Translations under genes and position numbers: made by a program
Assembly: GCF_030687295.1 (NCBI RefSeq)
Contig: NZ_CP117425.1
Span: 5,274,001-5,338,000 of the forward strand
Source: Pseudomonas beijingensis
GTDB lineage: Bacteria > Pseudomonadota > Gammaproteobacteria > Pseudomonadales > Pseudomonadaceae
Direction of reading: 5' to 3'
DNA: 64,000 bases
Notes under the pieces: model-generated
What the model saw: the letters and a program-made list of their open reading frames with translations, nothing else
Databases searched by the model: none
Told to the model about the DNA's origin: nothing
Shown: positions 36,894 to 46,065 of the stretch, in pieces
How positions within the stretch are numbered: position 1 is the stretch's first letter
How the letters are laid out: every line of letters starts with the position of its first letter

Positions 36894-39332
36894 TCAGAAC
36901 CCCACACTCGCCTGCACAAAGAACGTACGCGGTGCGCCGACATAGATGCCCGAGTTGTTGTCGCTGGAACGGGTGTAGTACTGGTGATCGAACAGGTTTT
37001 TCACCCCGGCGCCGACTTTCAGGTTCGACAGCTGTGCACCGAAGTCATAACCAGCGCGCACGTTCCAGAGCACGTAGCCCGGCATGTCGCCGTACTGCCC
37101 ATCGGCGGTGCCATCGGTGATGTAGTCACCGCTGAAACTGCCATCGGCGTTCACACTGTTGCCCGGTGCTCGCTGCTTGGACTGGGCGAAAGCGTCGAGG
37201 TTATAGGTCCAGCGGTTGACGTCGTAGCGCAGGCCCACGTTGGCCACCTGGCGGGAGTAGAACGGCAGGTCACGGCCCTTGAAGCTCGGGATCTGGCCTT
37301 CGTAAGTCGCGCGGGTGTAGGTGAAACCGGCGTTGGCGGTGAGGCCTTCGAGGCTTGGGTCGAGCGCGGCCATGTCGTAATGCACCGAAGCCTCCAGGCC
37401 CTGGTGCTTGGTCGCGCCCATGTTGGTCCAGCCCACGTCGTTGCTGATGTACTGCAGCTCATCGTCAAAGTCGATGTAGAACAGCGTCACTTCGCCGCCC
37501 CAGACGTCATCGTTGTAACGCGTGCAGATTTCGTAGGTCTTGGCCTTTTCCGGGCTCAGGCCGTTGGCGGTGTTGTTGCCGTCGCCGCCCTGGCCGAGCT
37601 GGAAGTATTGCAGGCTGCCGAACGAGGTCTCGTAATTGGCGAACAGCTTCCAGGCATCGGACAGGTGATACATCACACTCAGGGCCGGCAACGGTTCGTT
37701 GCTGTCAATGCTGCGGCGTTTTTCCTGCACGGGGCGGCCGGCGGTGTCGAGCACCGGGCGGTCATGCCATTCGGTGCTGATGCTTTCGAAGCGGATGCCC
37801 GGGGTGATAGTCCATTTGCCGACGTCGATCTTGTCATCGATGTACACCGCGTGGGCTTCGGTGCCGCCAGTACGGTCCTGGTAGACGTGGCCGTCGGCCC
37901 CCGGGCGCACAACCGGTTCGTTATTGCGCAACGCCAGGCGGCTGGCCTCTTCGTGCATGCCTTCCTTGAGGTAGCGATAACCGACGCTGGCTTCCTGGGT
38001 GGTGGACCCCAGGTCGAACACGTGGGACACCCGAGGCTCGATGCCGAAGGTGTAATAGGTGCGCGGGTAGGACACCAGGTTGCGCTGATCCCGCGAGGCG
38101 ATGGTGCTGCCACGGTAGCTGTCGGAGTAATAGGTCAGCACTTCGGCCTGGGTGCGCTCGTTGATCTCGCGAATCCACTTGAACGACACATCCTTGCGCC
38201 GGCCGCTGAAGTTGTCCCAGTCGCGGTCGGATTGGTACGGGTTCGCGTCGTATTGCTTCTGGGTCAGGCCGCCGGGCATGTCGGCCTTGGCGTCGTAGTA
38301 GTGGAAATTCAGCGAGAAGTCGTCGACATCGGTCGGCGCCCAGTGGGTCTTGAGGATGACATCGTCGATGTCGTTGCCGTTGTTGCTCTGGCGATACCCG
38401 TTGCCGTTGACGCCGGAATACAACAGTGCCACGCCCAGGCCGTTGTCGGCGGTGCCGCCGAGGAAAGCCGTGTCGATGTGTTTCCAGCCGCCGCGTTGGG
38501 AGGTTTCCAGGGTGGTGCCGATTTCACCGGTGGCTTTTTCCGGAATGGCACGGGTCACGAAGTTGATCACCCCGCCGACGTTCTGCGGCCCATAGCGCAC
38601 AGACCCGGCGCCGCGCACCACGTCGATGCTGTCCAGGTTACCCGAGGAAATCGGCGCCATGGACAGTTGCGGTTGGCCATAGGGCGCGAACGCTGCCGGT
38701 ACGCCGTCGATCAATACCGTGGAGCGTGGCGACAAGCGCGAGGTCAGGCCACGCACGCCGACGTTCAGGGAAATGTCGCTGCCACCGGTGCCGTTGGCCT
38801 CTTGCACCTGCACACCCGGCACCCGCCGCAGCACGTCGCCGACGTTCATGGCGCCCTGCTCCACCATCGCTTCGCGGCGGATCACCGTACGCGCACCAGG
38901 GTGGTTCTGCACCACTTCGGCGTTGGCATCGCCGAGCCAGTCACCGACCACCTGGATTTCAGTGGCGCCCAGCTCCAACGGGCCGGCACCGGATGCCGAG
39001 GGTGCCGGCAACACGGTCGCCGAACCGTCATTGATCTGGTATTGCAGGCCGCTGCCTTGCAGCAATTGGCGCAAGGCCGCTTCCGGGGACAGGTTGCCAT
39101 CCACCGCCGGCGCCTGCTTGCCCGCCACCAGCTCGGGGCTGAAGAACACTTGCAACGCGGTCTGCTGGCCGAGCTGGCTCAAGGCTTGCCCCAACGGCTG
39201 CGCCTGGATGTGGATGGCGGTGGCGGCCTGATCGGCGAACGCCTGGGGCACGGCGGCGCTGACCGCCAGGGTCAGGGCCAGGGGCAGCCAGCGTACGGAG
39301 GTACGGTTGTTGTTTTTGGCGGTTGTTTTCAC
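36894..39332 (-). CDS. fecA: TonB-dependent ferric dicitrate receptor
   Basis: An 812-residue outer-membrane transducer. Signal peptide ending VPQAFA, an N-terminal STN signalling domain (HIQAQPLGQALSQLGQQTALQVFF), plug domain and 22-strand barrel ending in ...FFVQASVGF with a terminal Phe. Many segments match E. coli FecA almost word for word: VVGDWLGDA, STVLIDGVPAAFAPYGQPQLS, DVVRGAGSVRYGPQNVGGV, MPGGL, GVKNLFDHQYYTRS. GTG start at 39332. With fecI and fecR upstream it forms the citrate-iron surface signalling operon. Confidence 0.93.
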   Translation of the reverse strand: MKTTAKNNNRTSVRWLPLALTLAVSAAVPQAFADQAATAIHIQAQPLGQALSQLGQQTALQVFFSPELVAGKQAPAVDGNLSPEAALRQLLQGSGLQYQINDGSATVLPAPSASGAGPLELGATEIQVVGDWLGDANAEVVQNHPGARTVIRREAMVEQGAMNVGDVLRRVPGVQVQEANGTGGSDISLNVGVRGLTSRLSPRSTVLIDGVPAAFAPYGQPQLSMAPISSGNLDSIDVVRGAGSVRYGPQNVGGVINFVTRAIPEKATGEIGTTLETSQRGGWKHIDTAFLGGTADNGLGVALLYSGVNGNGYRQSNNGNDIDDVILKTHWAPTDVDDFSLNFHYYDAKADMPGGLTQKQYDANPYQSDRDWDNFSGRRKDVSFKWIREINERTQAEVLTYYSDSYRGSTIASRDQRNLVSYPRTYYTFGIEPRVSHVFDLGSTTQEASVGYRYLKEGMHEEASRLALRNNEPVVRPGADGHVYQDRTGGTEAHAVYIDDKIDVGKWTITPGIRFESISTEWHDRPVLDTAGRPVQEKRRSIDSNEPLPALSVMYHLSDAWKLFANYETSFGSLQYFQLGQGGDGNNTANGLSPEKAKTYEICTRYNDDVWGGEVTLFYIDFDDELQYISNDVGWTNMGATKHQGLEASVHYDMAALDPSLEGLTANAGFTYTRATYEGQIPSFKGRDLPFYSRQVANVGLRYDVNRWTYNLDAFAQSKQRAPGNSVNADGSFSGDYITDGTADGQYGDMPGYVLWNVRAGYDFGAQLSNLKVGAGVKNLFDHQYYTRSSDNNSGIYVGAPRTFFVQASVGF

Positions 39333-39429
39333 GTCGAACCTTGTCCTGTTGATCGCAAGAATACGCGTCTGTTAATGCAAACCAGTTGCAGTTGGACAAG
39401 AAGACGAAGAACTCGGAAAAAACCTGAAT

Positions 39430-40413
39430 TTATCGTGCGATTATTTCCTGGCTGCCGTCATCCAGACTGCGCACGGCCACCGGCAGGATGTTCGGCAGCG
39501 CCTTGAGCAATGCCTCGGGATCGTCGGCGCGGAACACGCTGGTCAGGCGCAGCTTACCCACCGCCGCACTGCCGACCCGCAGGGGCTGGAGGCGATAACG
39601 GGAGACTTCTTCAGCCACTTCACTCAAGGGCGCGTCATTGAACACCAGCTTGCCGTTGCGCCAGGCCGTGAGTGCATCGGCGTTGATCGCGTACGGTGCG
39701 GCGACGTTGCCCTGGGCATCGATCTGGGTGCCGAGGCCCGGCGTGAGGCTGACGAACGGTGCCTTGGGCGCGCCGCGTCCCCGGACCTTGACGCTGCCCT
39801 GCGCCACCGCCACCCGGGTCTTGTCGGCATCGCGGCGCACATCGAAGCGCGTCCCGGTGACCGTCACCTGGCCGTTGCCCGCATCGACGGTGAAAGGCCG
39901 GCCGGCATCATGCTCGACCGTGAACAACGCCTCGCCTTCGGCCAGTTCCACCCGACGTTGACGGTGTGCGAACTGAATCCGCACCCGGCTACGGCTGTTG
40001 AGGTCGATCACCGAACCGTCCGGCAAGGCAATATGCCGACGCTCGCCGAGCGCGGTGGCAAACTCACCGCTGTAATCGGTAGAAGAACTCAAGCCACTGA
40101 ACAGACCCAGGCCGACCGCCACCGCCAGCAACCCGGCGGCGACGGCGTAGCGTAACAGCGGCCGGCGCTTGGGACGTTCGGCAGGTGGCTCGCACAGCGC
40201 TCGCAGGCGTTCCTTGGGCAGCAGGTCCGTGGCGCTCCAAATGCCCTGGAGCAATTGAATCTCGTCACGGTGATTGGGATGCTCGTCCAGCCAGGCTTCG
40301 AAACCCTGACGCTCCTCGACACTCATGGCAGGCGCTTGCAAACGCACGAACCATTGCGCCGCCGCGTCGCGAACCCTGTCCTGCCCGCACGGGCATTCAC
40401 GGCTATCCATCAT
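39430..40413 (-). CDS. fecR: FecR anti-sigma/sigma-regulator
   Basis: A 327-residue inner-membrane protein that passes the signal from FecA to FecI. The cytoplasmic DUF4880-type N-terminus (DAAAQWFVRLQAPAMSVEERQGFEAWLDEHPNH) is followed by one membrane helix (RYAVAAGLLAVAVGLGLF, about residue 90) and the periplasmic FecR domain (GERRHIALPDGSVIDLNSRSRVRI). It lies 37 bases after fecI and 97 before fecA. Confidence 0.93.
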   Translation of the reverse strand: MMDSRECPCGQDRVRDAAAQWFVRLQAPAMSVEERQGFEAWLDEHPNHRDEIQLLQGIWSATDLLPKERLRALCEPPAERPKRRPLLRYAVAAGLLAVAVGLGLFSGLSSSTDYSGEFATALGERRHIALPDGSVIDLNSRSRVRIQFAHRQRRVELAEGEALFTVEHDAGRPFTVDAGNGQVTVTGTRFDVRRDADKTRVAVAQGSVKVRGRGAPKAPFVSLTPGLGTQIDAQGNVAAPYAINADALTAWRNGKLVFNDAPLSEVAEEVSRYRLQPLRVGSAAVGKLRLTSVFRADDPEALLKALPNILPVAVRSLDDGSQEIIAR

Positions 40414-40450
40414 GGAAGGTCCTGTGGCTCAGGTGAAAGAGGGCGACGGA

Positions 40451-40954
40451 TCATTGGCCTGGACCGTCCAGGCGATCGCGCAGATGCCGCAGGGTGCGGA
40501 TCATATACTTTTCCACCATGTTTTTTGACAGGCCCAGGCGCTCGGCGATTTCTGCCTGGGTCAGGCCTTCGATCTTCTGCCAGACGAACACCGTGCGGCA
40601 GTTGGCCGGCAGCTCGGCAAGCGCCCGTTCGATGGAGTCCGCCAGTTGGATCGCATGCATGAAGTGCTCCGGGTCGCCCGAAAACGACTGACCAGGGTCG
40701 ATGACAGCCTCTTCCATGGCCCCCCGTCGATCTTCGCGCCGATAGCCATCCACTGCAATGTTGCGCGCCGTCTGATGCAGATACGCCCGTGGCTGCTCGA
40801 CCCCACTCGAATCGGACTCGAGCACCCGCACGAAGGTGTCATGGGCCAGGTCCTCGGCCTGCTGGCGATTACGCAGGCGACGGGTCCAGGTGCCGATCAA
40901 CTCTTCGTAGTGCTCGAAAAAGCCGGGTCTGCGGGGCAGCTTGGGGGTCATCAC
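40451..40954 (-). CDS. fecI: ECF sigma factor FecI
   Basis: A 167-residue sigma factor with region 2 (YEELIGTWTRRLRNRQQAEDLAHDTFVRVL) and region 4 (ALAELPANCRTVFVWQKIEGLTQAEIAERLGLSKNMVEKYMIRTLRHLRDRL). It directs transcription of fecA when FecR signals that ferric citrate is bound. First gene of fecIRA; a Fur-like palindrome lies 25 bases upstream of the ATG. Confidence 0.93.
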   Translation of the reverse strand: MMTPKLPRRPGFFEHYEELIGTWTRRLRNRQQAEDLAHDTFVRVLESDSSGVEQPRAYLHQTARNIAVDGYRREDRRGAMEEAVIDPGQSFSGDPEHFMHAIQLADSIERALAELPANCRTVFVWQKIEGLTQAEIAERLGLSKNMVEKYMIRTLRHLRDRLDGPGQ

Positions 40955-40978
40955 GGCGCGCTGTGGGAACGGGGCGTG

Positions 40979-40997
40979 AATAGTAATGGTTACTATT
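40979..40997 (-). promoter_or_regulatory. Fur box before fecI
   Basis: AATAGTAATGGTTACTATT is a perfect 8-3-8 palindrome and matches the 19-base Fur consensus at about 11 positions. Its place just upstream of fecI fits iron repression. Confidence 0.65.
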
Positions 40998-41058
40998 AAT
41001 GAGAAGCAAACCTATTACGGCGCCTGTCGTCCGAAGCTTAAAATGAGGATTAAATCTA

Positions 41059-41149
41059 TGTGGGAGCAAAGCTTGCTCGCGATGGCGGTGTGTCAGTCAA
41101 TGGTGCATGGACTGTTGGACCGCTATCGCGAGCAAGCTTTGCTCCCACA
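41059..41149. repeat. REP doublet, AAAGCTTGC variant
   Basis: Inverted arms between the divergent fecI promoter and the convergent AhpD-like gene. Confidence 0.9.
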
Positions 41150-41178
41150 GGCTACCCACACAGGTATTTTTTCTCTGA

Positions 41179-41619
41179 TTACGCCTCAGGCATCTTGCGA
41201 AAGCCCACCGCCAAGCGGTTCCAGCCATTGATGGCGTTGATCGCCACGGTCAGGTCGACCATTTCCTTGGGGCTGAAATGCTCGCTCAGCAAGGCATAGT
41301 CGGCGTCCGGTGCGTGAGTGTCGCTCAGGCGGGTCAGGGCTTCGGTCCAGGCCAGTGCGGCGCGCTCGCGGCCGGTGAAGAACGGCGCTTCGCGCCAGGC
41401 GGTCACGGCGTACAGGCGACGTTCGGTCTCGCCGTCCTTGCGGGCGTCGGCGGTGTGCATGTCGATGCAGAACGCGCAGCCGTTGATTTGCGAGGAGCGC
41501 AGCTTGACCAGTTCCAGCAGGGACTTCTCCAGGCCCAGGTTCGAGGCGGCGTTTTCCAGGGCCAGCATGGCTTTGAAAGCGTCGGGGGAAGCGGTGTAGA
41601 AATCGATACGCGGTTGCAT
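41179..41619 (-). CDS. AhpD-like carboxymuconolactone decarboxylase-family protein
   Basis: A 146-residue all-helical protein of the CMD/AhpD family. The redox signature CxxC with its trailing His is visible in QINGCAFCIDMHTADAR near residue 50, which supports an alkylhydroperoxidase-type peroxidase rather than a decarboxylase. The physiological electron donor is unknown. A single gene flanked by REP elements on both sides. Confidence 0.85.
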   Translation of the reverse strand: MQPRIDFYTASPDAFKAMLALENAASNLGLEKSLLELVKLRSSQINGCAFCIDMHTADARKDGETERRLYAVTAWREAPFFTGRERAALAWTEALTRLSDTHAPDADYALLSEHFSPKEMVDLTVAINAINGWNRLAVGFRKMPEA

Positions 41620-41766
41620 GGTGAACTCCAGGACAATTGGGTGTAGCGCTACGTTAGCCGTGCAGTGGCGCGGTACAAATAGCCAATTGTTGGGAAGTTC
41701 GGGTGGCCAATGGCAGACCGATGCTATTCCTTTGGGAAGAACACGAATCTATCGTGGCGACGGGAT

Positions 41767-41853
41767 TGTGGGAGCAAGGCTTGCCCGCGATGGGTGCGAT
41801 GCAGTCCTTCAGAGATCGAGGCGCCTGTTTCGCGAGCAAGCTTTGCTCCCACA
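41767..41853. repeat. REP doublet, AAAGCTTGC variant
   Basis: Forward GTGGGAGCAAGGCTTGCCCG and inverted TCGCGAGCAAGCTTTGCTCC arms between the AhpD-like gene and the MscS gene. Confidence 0.88.
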
Positions 41854-41888
41854 CAGCGAGGGAGCGGTGCTTGTCGTTCAGATAGGCT

Positions 41889-43331
41889 TCAGGCCCGGCT
41901 GCGCAACCATTGCAGAAAGCGCTTCTTGGCGATTGGCTTGGGGACTTCGCGGGTCAGGTTCTGGGCCAGGTGCATGCGCACGTCCAGGAGGTTTTTCATC
42001 GCGTCGTTGATATCGCGACGGGCCTCCAGGCACGGCTTGAGGTAACTGTTTTCGATGCGGTACAGGGTACAGAAAGTCTTGGCGGAAAAATTCGCCAGGG
42101 CCGCCTGCTCGGCGACGATCCCGGCTTCGCCGATCACTTCTCCCGGCCCCATGCGCCCGCCCTCGAGTGGCTGGCCGTTGCGCATGAGGGTCACGCTGAC
42201 CACCCCCGACTCGATGATGAACAGATGATCACTGACCTCCCCCGCTGCCAGGATCACGTCGCCGGCGCGGAAGGTTTGCAGGGTCATGTTCTGGCTGAAG
42301 GTGTCTTTCTCATCCTGGCGCAGGGTGGAGAAAATGTTCGAGCTTTCCAGTAAGACCCGAGGCCGCGACGCCACCTGGGGCGTGGCGCTTTCACTGGTGG
42401 ACAGCAGGCTCACGCCCGATGCTTGCAAATGCCGGAACGCCAGGTCGAACAACTGATTGCGCACCGTGCGTTTCAGGGCCATGGAGGCAACGAACCCGCT
42501 GATTTCATACTCCGCCCCGCCGCTGCCGCTGCTTTTGAGGGCGACGCTGGGGGCCGGGATGGCGAGCAGGGAACGACAGCCGATCATGGCCCGCTCCAAC
42601 GCGTCGATCACGGTTTGTGGCCGCGCGTGAGGGCTGACCTGGATGCTGATGGACAAGCCATGGACATCGCTGGGTCGGCTGAAGTTGATGACCTTGGCCT
42701 TGGCCGCCAACGAGTTGGGGATCACCGCCATGCTGCCCTGGGCGGTCTGCAAGCGCGTGGCCCGCCAATCGATGTCAGTGACCCGGCCTTCGGTGCCGTC
42801 GATGGAAATCCAGTCATCGAGCTGGTAGGGCTTGGTGGTGTTGAGCACGATCCCGGAGAACACGTCGCTGAGGGTGCTCTGCAAGGCCAGGCCGACGATG
42901 ATCGCCATCGCACCGGACGTGGCCAGCACGCCCTTGACCGGCAAATCCAGCACATAGGCCAGGGCCGCGATGACGGCGATCAGGAAAATCACCGCGCCGA
43001 GCAAATCCTGCAACAAGCGTCCGGTGTGGCCGACCCGCTGCATCAACGCCACCACGATCAGCACCGTCAGGGTTCGCGCGGCGAACAGCCACCAGGTAAT
43101 CTGCAAACCGGTAGCGGCCAGGTGCCGAGGCACGTCGTCGACCCACTGCGCCGGCACCATGGGGTTGAGGCCTTCATTGAACAGCAGCACGCTGAACAAC
43201 GAAAAAATCACCAGCCTTGCGCCGACTTTCCAATAGATCCGATCCGCACTGACCAGGTGCCACATCAGTAGGTCGAAGACCAGCAGCGCCAGGGCACAGA
43301 GCAGCGGGTGCTCGGAGATCAGAAACAGCAT
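41889..43331 (-). CDS. mechanosensitive channel (MscS family) with a cyclic-nucleotide-binding domain
   Basis: A 480-residue inner-membrane protein. Four or five helices occupy residues 1-165, including the MscS pore helix LPVKGVLATSGAMAIIVGLALQSTLSDVFSGIVL. The beta domain follows (WISIDGTEGRVTDIDWRATRLQT). From about residue 345 there is a cNMP-binding domain (FRAGDVILAAGEVSDHLFIIESGVVSV, then GPGEVIGEAG). The phosphate-binding cassette lacks a clear RxA Arg-Thr core, so ligand binding needs testing. ATG at 43331 is used because GGAG precedes it. Confidence 0.85.
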   Translation of the reverse strand: MLFLISEHPLLCALALLVFDLLMWHLVSADRIYWKVGARLVIFSLFSVLLFNEGLNPMVPAQWVDDVPRHLAATGLQITWWLFAARTLTVLIVVALMQRVGHTGRLLQDLLGAVIFLIAVIAALAYVLDLPVKGVLATSGAMAIIVGLALQSTLSDVFSGIVLNTTKPYQLDDWISIDGTEGRVTDIDWRATRLQTAQGSMAVIPNSLAAKAKVINFSRPSDVHGLSISIQVSPHARPQTVIDALERAMIGCRSLLAIPAPSVALKSSGSGGAEYEISGFVASMALKRTVRNQLFDLAFRHLQASGVSLLSTSESATPQVASRPRVLLESSNIFSTLRQDEKDTFSQNMTLQTFRAGDVILAAGEVSDHLFIIESGVVSVTLMRNGQPLEGGRMGPGEVIGEAGIVAEQAALANFSAKTFCTLYRIENSYLKPCLEARRDINDAMKNLLDVRMHLAQNLTREVPKPIAKKRFLQWLRSRA

Positions 43332-43434
43332 CGGGACAGCTCCAGGAGGGCGATTGGCGAAGATTGGCACAGATTGACGACGCTGTAGAGATCCCCGCAG
43401 ATCCCCATGCAGATACCCATGTGGAAGATCCCCA

Positions 43435-43524
43435 TGTGGGGAGCGAGCTTGCTCGCGATTGCGGTGTGTCAGTCAATGATGCATGGACAGTTAGATCGCT
43501 ATCGCGAGCAAGCTCGCTCCCACA
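43435..43524. repeat. REP doublet
   Basis: Inverted class-one arms between the MscS gene and the pirin gene; a short direct repeat GATCCCC(A/G)CATG precedes it. Confidence 0.88.
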
Positions 43525-43554
43525 GTGGGTACTAAGTGGCTGTTGTTTTCGCGT

Positions 43555-44421
43555 TCAGTCATCCATCCGGCCAAAGCGCCCGGAGTGGAAATCATTGAAG
43601 GCCTGGTGGATTTCCTGTTCGCTGTTCATCACGAACGGCCCATGGCCAACGATGGGTTCGTCGATCGGCTCGCCACTGAGCAACAGCACCACCGCGTCGT
43701 TATTGGCTTGCAGGTTCAGTTGGTCGCCGGCCCGGTCGAACAGGGCCATCTGCCCGGCCTCGACCCGTTCGCGGCCATTGGCCTGGACCGAGCCCCGCAG
43801 CACCACCAGGGCGGTGTTGTGGCCTTCGTGCAGATCAAGGGTGAGGTTTTTATCGGCATTCAAACGGATGTCCCAGACGTCGATGGGGGTGAAGGTCCGC
43901 GCCGGGCCTTGGTGCCCCTCGAAGCGCCCGGCGATCAGGCGCAGGCTGCCGGCGTTGTCCTTCAAGGCGATGTTCGGAATATCGCCCTTGAGGATTGTCT
44001 GATAGCCGGCCGGGGCCATCTTGTCCTTGGCGGGCAGGTTGACCCACAGTTGGACCATCTCCATGAACCCGCCCTGCCGGGCAAAGGCTTCGGAGTGGAA
44101 CTCTTCGTGGATGATGCCGGACGCGGCGGTCATCCATTGCACGTCGCCGGGGCCGATCTTGCCGCCGCTGCCGGTGGAGTCACGGTGCTCCAGTTCGCCC
44201 TGGTAGACGATGGTCACGGTTTCGAATCCACGATGGGGGTGCTGGCCGACGCCACGACGTTCGCTGGTCGGCGTGAATTCGGTGGGGGCGGCGTGGTCCA
44301 GCAGCAGGAATGGGCTGATGTGCTTGCCCAGGTTGTCGTAGGAAAACAGCGTGCGCACCTGGAAACCGTCGCCGACCCAATGGGGCCGCGGGCTGGTGTA
44401 GAGGCCGATGATGTTTTTCAT
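43555..44421 (-). CDS. pirin family protein
   Basis: A 288-residue bicupin. The metal-binding motif of the N-terminal cupin is in GVGQHPHRGFETVTIVYQGELEHRDSTG and EEFHSE; the C-terminal cupin starts near residue 175. Pirins bind iron and some act as quercetin dioxygenases or redox sensors; which applies here is unknown. A single-gene unit, ATG preceded by GGAGACACAGC. Confidence 0.9.
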   Translation of the reverse strand: MKNIIGLYTSPRPHWVGDGFQVRTLFSYDNLGKHISPFLLLDHAAPTEFTPTSERRGVGQHPHRGFETVTIVYQGELEHRDSTGSGGKIGPGDVQWMTAASGIIHEEFHSEAFARQGGFMEMVQLWVNLPAKDKMAPAGYQTILKGDIPNIALKDNAGSLRLIAGRFEGHQGPARTFTPIDVWDIRLNADKNLTLDLHEGHNTALVVLRGSVQANGRERVEAGQMALFDRAGDQLNLQANNDAVVLLLSGEPIDEPIVGHGPFVMNSEQEIHQAFNDFHSGRFGRMDD

Positions 44422-44542
44422 GCTGTGTCTCCAAAATCAGGTACTGCGATTTGATGGACACAGCTTAAAACCGACACCCTTGAAGCACTAGACAGCAAAA
44501 ACCGGCCTTAGCGTTCTACTCAGAGAACGACGAATAAAAACC

Positions 44543-44631
44543 TGTGGGAGCGAGCTTGCTCGCGATAGCGGTGTCTCAGCCGAAGATGCATCGACTGACA
44601 GAACGCTATCGCGAGCAAGCTCGCTCCCACA
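44543..44631. repeat. REP doublet
   Basis: Inverted class-one arms between the pirin gene and the LuxR-type regulator gene. Confidence 0.9.
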
Positions 44632-44649
44632 GGTTTGGGGGTAGCTCAT

Positions 44650-45264
44650 TCAAAGATGATTGCGCTTGGCAAACTCCGACAGCCCCACCAAGGATTGCAA
44701 CCCGAGTTTTTCCAACAGCCGAGTCTTGTAGGTGCTGACGGTTTTCGGACTCAGGAACAGGCTTTCAGCGATGTCCTTGCCGCGCATGCCCATGGCCAGC
44801 ATGCGCAAGATGGACAGCTCGCGGGTGGAGAGGCTTTCCAGCGCCTGTTGCTCACTGCGTTGCTGGAAGTCCAGCCGGACGGACATCTGGGGAAAATAGG
44901 CATAACCGGACTTCAATGCCTGGATGGCCTTGGTCAGTTCCTTCAGGTCGCTTTTCTTGGTCACAAAGCCTCGGGCTCCGGCCGAGATGCAGCGGTTGCA
45001 GAAGTGCTGCGCATCCTGGGAGGTGAACACCAGCACGCCGCATTCAGGAAACTGGGCGATGATCCAGACCAGCAGGTCCAGGCCGTCGAAACCGTTCATC
45101 ACCAGGTCCAGGATCACCAGGTCTGGCGCGCCCTCCTTGATGAGGGCCCTGGCATCGGCCGCGCCGCTGGCGTCCCTGATTTGGGTGAACGCCTCATTCT
45201 GGCAAATAAGCCGCAGCGCCCCTCGTATGACAGGGTGGTCATCCACGATCAACACGTCTTTCAA
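44650..45264 (-). CDS. NarL/LuxR-family response regulator (BvgA/EvgA-like)
   Basis: A 204-residue regulator. The receiver is intact (VLIVDDHPVIRGAL, phospho-acceptor Asp in LVILDLVMNGFDG, switch Ser in VLVFTSQ, Lys in FVTKKSD), followed by a LuxR-type helix-turn-helix (LSTRELSILRMLAMGMRGKDIAESLFLSPKTVSTYKTRLLEKLGL). A TTG at 45264 gives the canonical start KDVLIVDDHP and has GGGGAA eight bases upstream; an ATG at 45303 would add 13 atypical residues. It is encoded downstream of a BvgS-like kinase, its likely partner. Confidence 0.85.
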   Translation of the reverse strand: MKDVLIVDDHPVIRGALRLICQNEAFTQIRDASGAADARALIKEGAPDLVILDLVMNGFDGLDLLVWIIAQFPECGVLVFTSQDAQHFCNRCISAGARGFVTKKSDLKELTKAIQALKSGYAYFPQMSVRLDFQQRSEQQALESLSTRELSILRMLAMGMRGKDIAESLFLSPKTVSTYKTRLLEKLGLQSLVGLSEFAKRNHL

Positions 45265-45378
45265 GGCAGTTCCCCAAAACAATACAAACGGCACCGGCGC
45301 CATGACCACACCGGACTCTTGCACAAGCGCCGGGCCTTGCCACCTGTCAGGCCTGACAGGGCGGACCAACGGTCAGGT

Positions 45379-45813
45379 TCAGTGTCCATGCCCCTGCCTG
45401 AGGGGACGCCCCCATGCTGGCAGCGGCTCATGGACCTGAGGATCAACCCGCTCCATCAAGCGCCGCAGTGAAGCCAGGTCAGGCAGTGGCGCCTGGCTCA
45501 AGTGCAGGCTCGATCGACGCGCGACAGGCACCGGCGACTGACTGGCCGGTTGCGTGTTGTAAATCATCCCGTGGCGAACCTGTGGGTTATAGACAACAAA
45601 ATCGTGCAGATCCAGTGCACCACCGGCCAGTTGGGCGTTGACGACAATCAGGTCGAACGGCTCGCTGCCGTATTCCACCAGCGTCAGCAACTCCTGCAAA
45701 TGGCTCACGGGGACAACCCGGAAATAGCCCTGTTGGTTGAACAGACGCTCCAGCACGATTCGATGGGTATGTTGGGTATCGGCAATCAGGATACGGAGTG
45801 CTTTGTTCGGCAT
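45379..45813 (-). CDS. stand-alone degenerate receiver (pseudo-receiver) protein
   Basis: A 144-residue protein starting MPNKALRILIADTQHTHRIVLERLF at the ATG at 45813, which has GGAAAG eight bases upstream. It follows the receiver pattern, but the phospho-acceptor Asp is replaced by Asn (DLIVVNAQLAGGALDL), one of the acidic pair is Ala (IAD), and the switch lysine is not found. No output domain follows; the C-terminal ~45 residues are Pro/Arg-rich. It lies between the BvgS-like kinase and the LuxR-type regulator, suggesting a modulating role in that pathway. Confidence 0.7.
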   Translation of the reverse strand: MPNKALRILIADTQHTHRIVLERLFNQQGYFRVVPVSHLQELLTLVEYGSEPFDLIVVNAQLAGGALDLHDFVVYNPQVRHGMIYNTQPASQSPVPVARRSSLHLSQAPLPDLASLRRLMERVDPQVHEPLPAWGRPLRQGHGH

Positions 45814-45971
45814 GGCAAGCTTTCCAATAGCAATGCGCCAGGTAGGCACCGGCTCAAGAACATTAAGGGCGCTCAGGCTAGAGGAAGCGTTTGAAGGGCG
45901 ATGTAGGACTATTCCTAAAATGAAGCCAGACACAGCCCCTATGACGATGGAATTTATCCTGCACGGCGCTT

Positions 45972-46061
45972 TGTAGGCGCTGGCGAAGCCTGCGATCTTT
46001 TGCTTGGGATTCAAGTGTCTGGGGAAAGATCGCAGCCTCGTTGCACTCGTCAGCTCCTACA
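45972..46061. repeat. REP-like inverted pair, third class, degenerate
   Basis: TTGTAGGCGCTGGCGAAGCC with CTGCGATC, and GATCGCAGCCTCG with CAGCTCCTACAG, form a broken version of the element at 22479. Confidence 0.65.
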
Positions 46062-46065
46062 GTTC

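Noticed and set aside
39333..39429. A FecI-dependent promoter before fecA
   Set aside because: The gap is the expected place, but I could not identify a convincing -35/-10 pair for FecI by eye.
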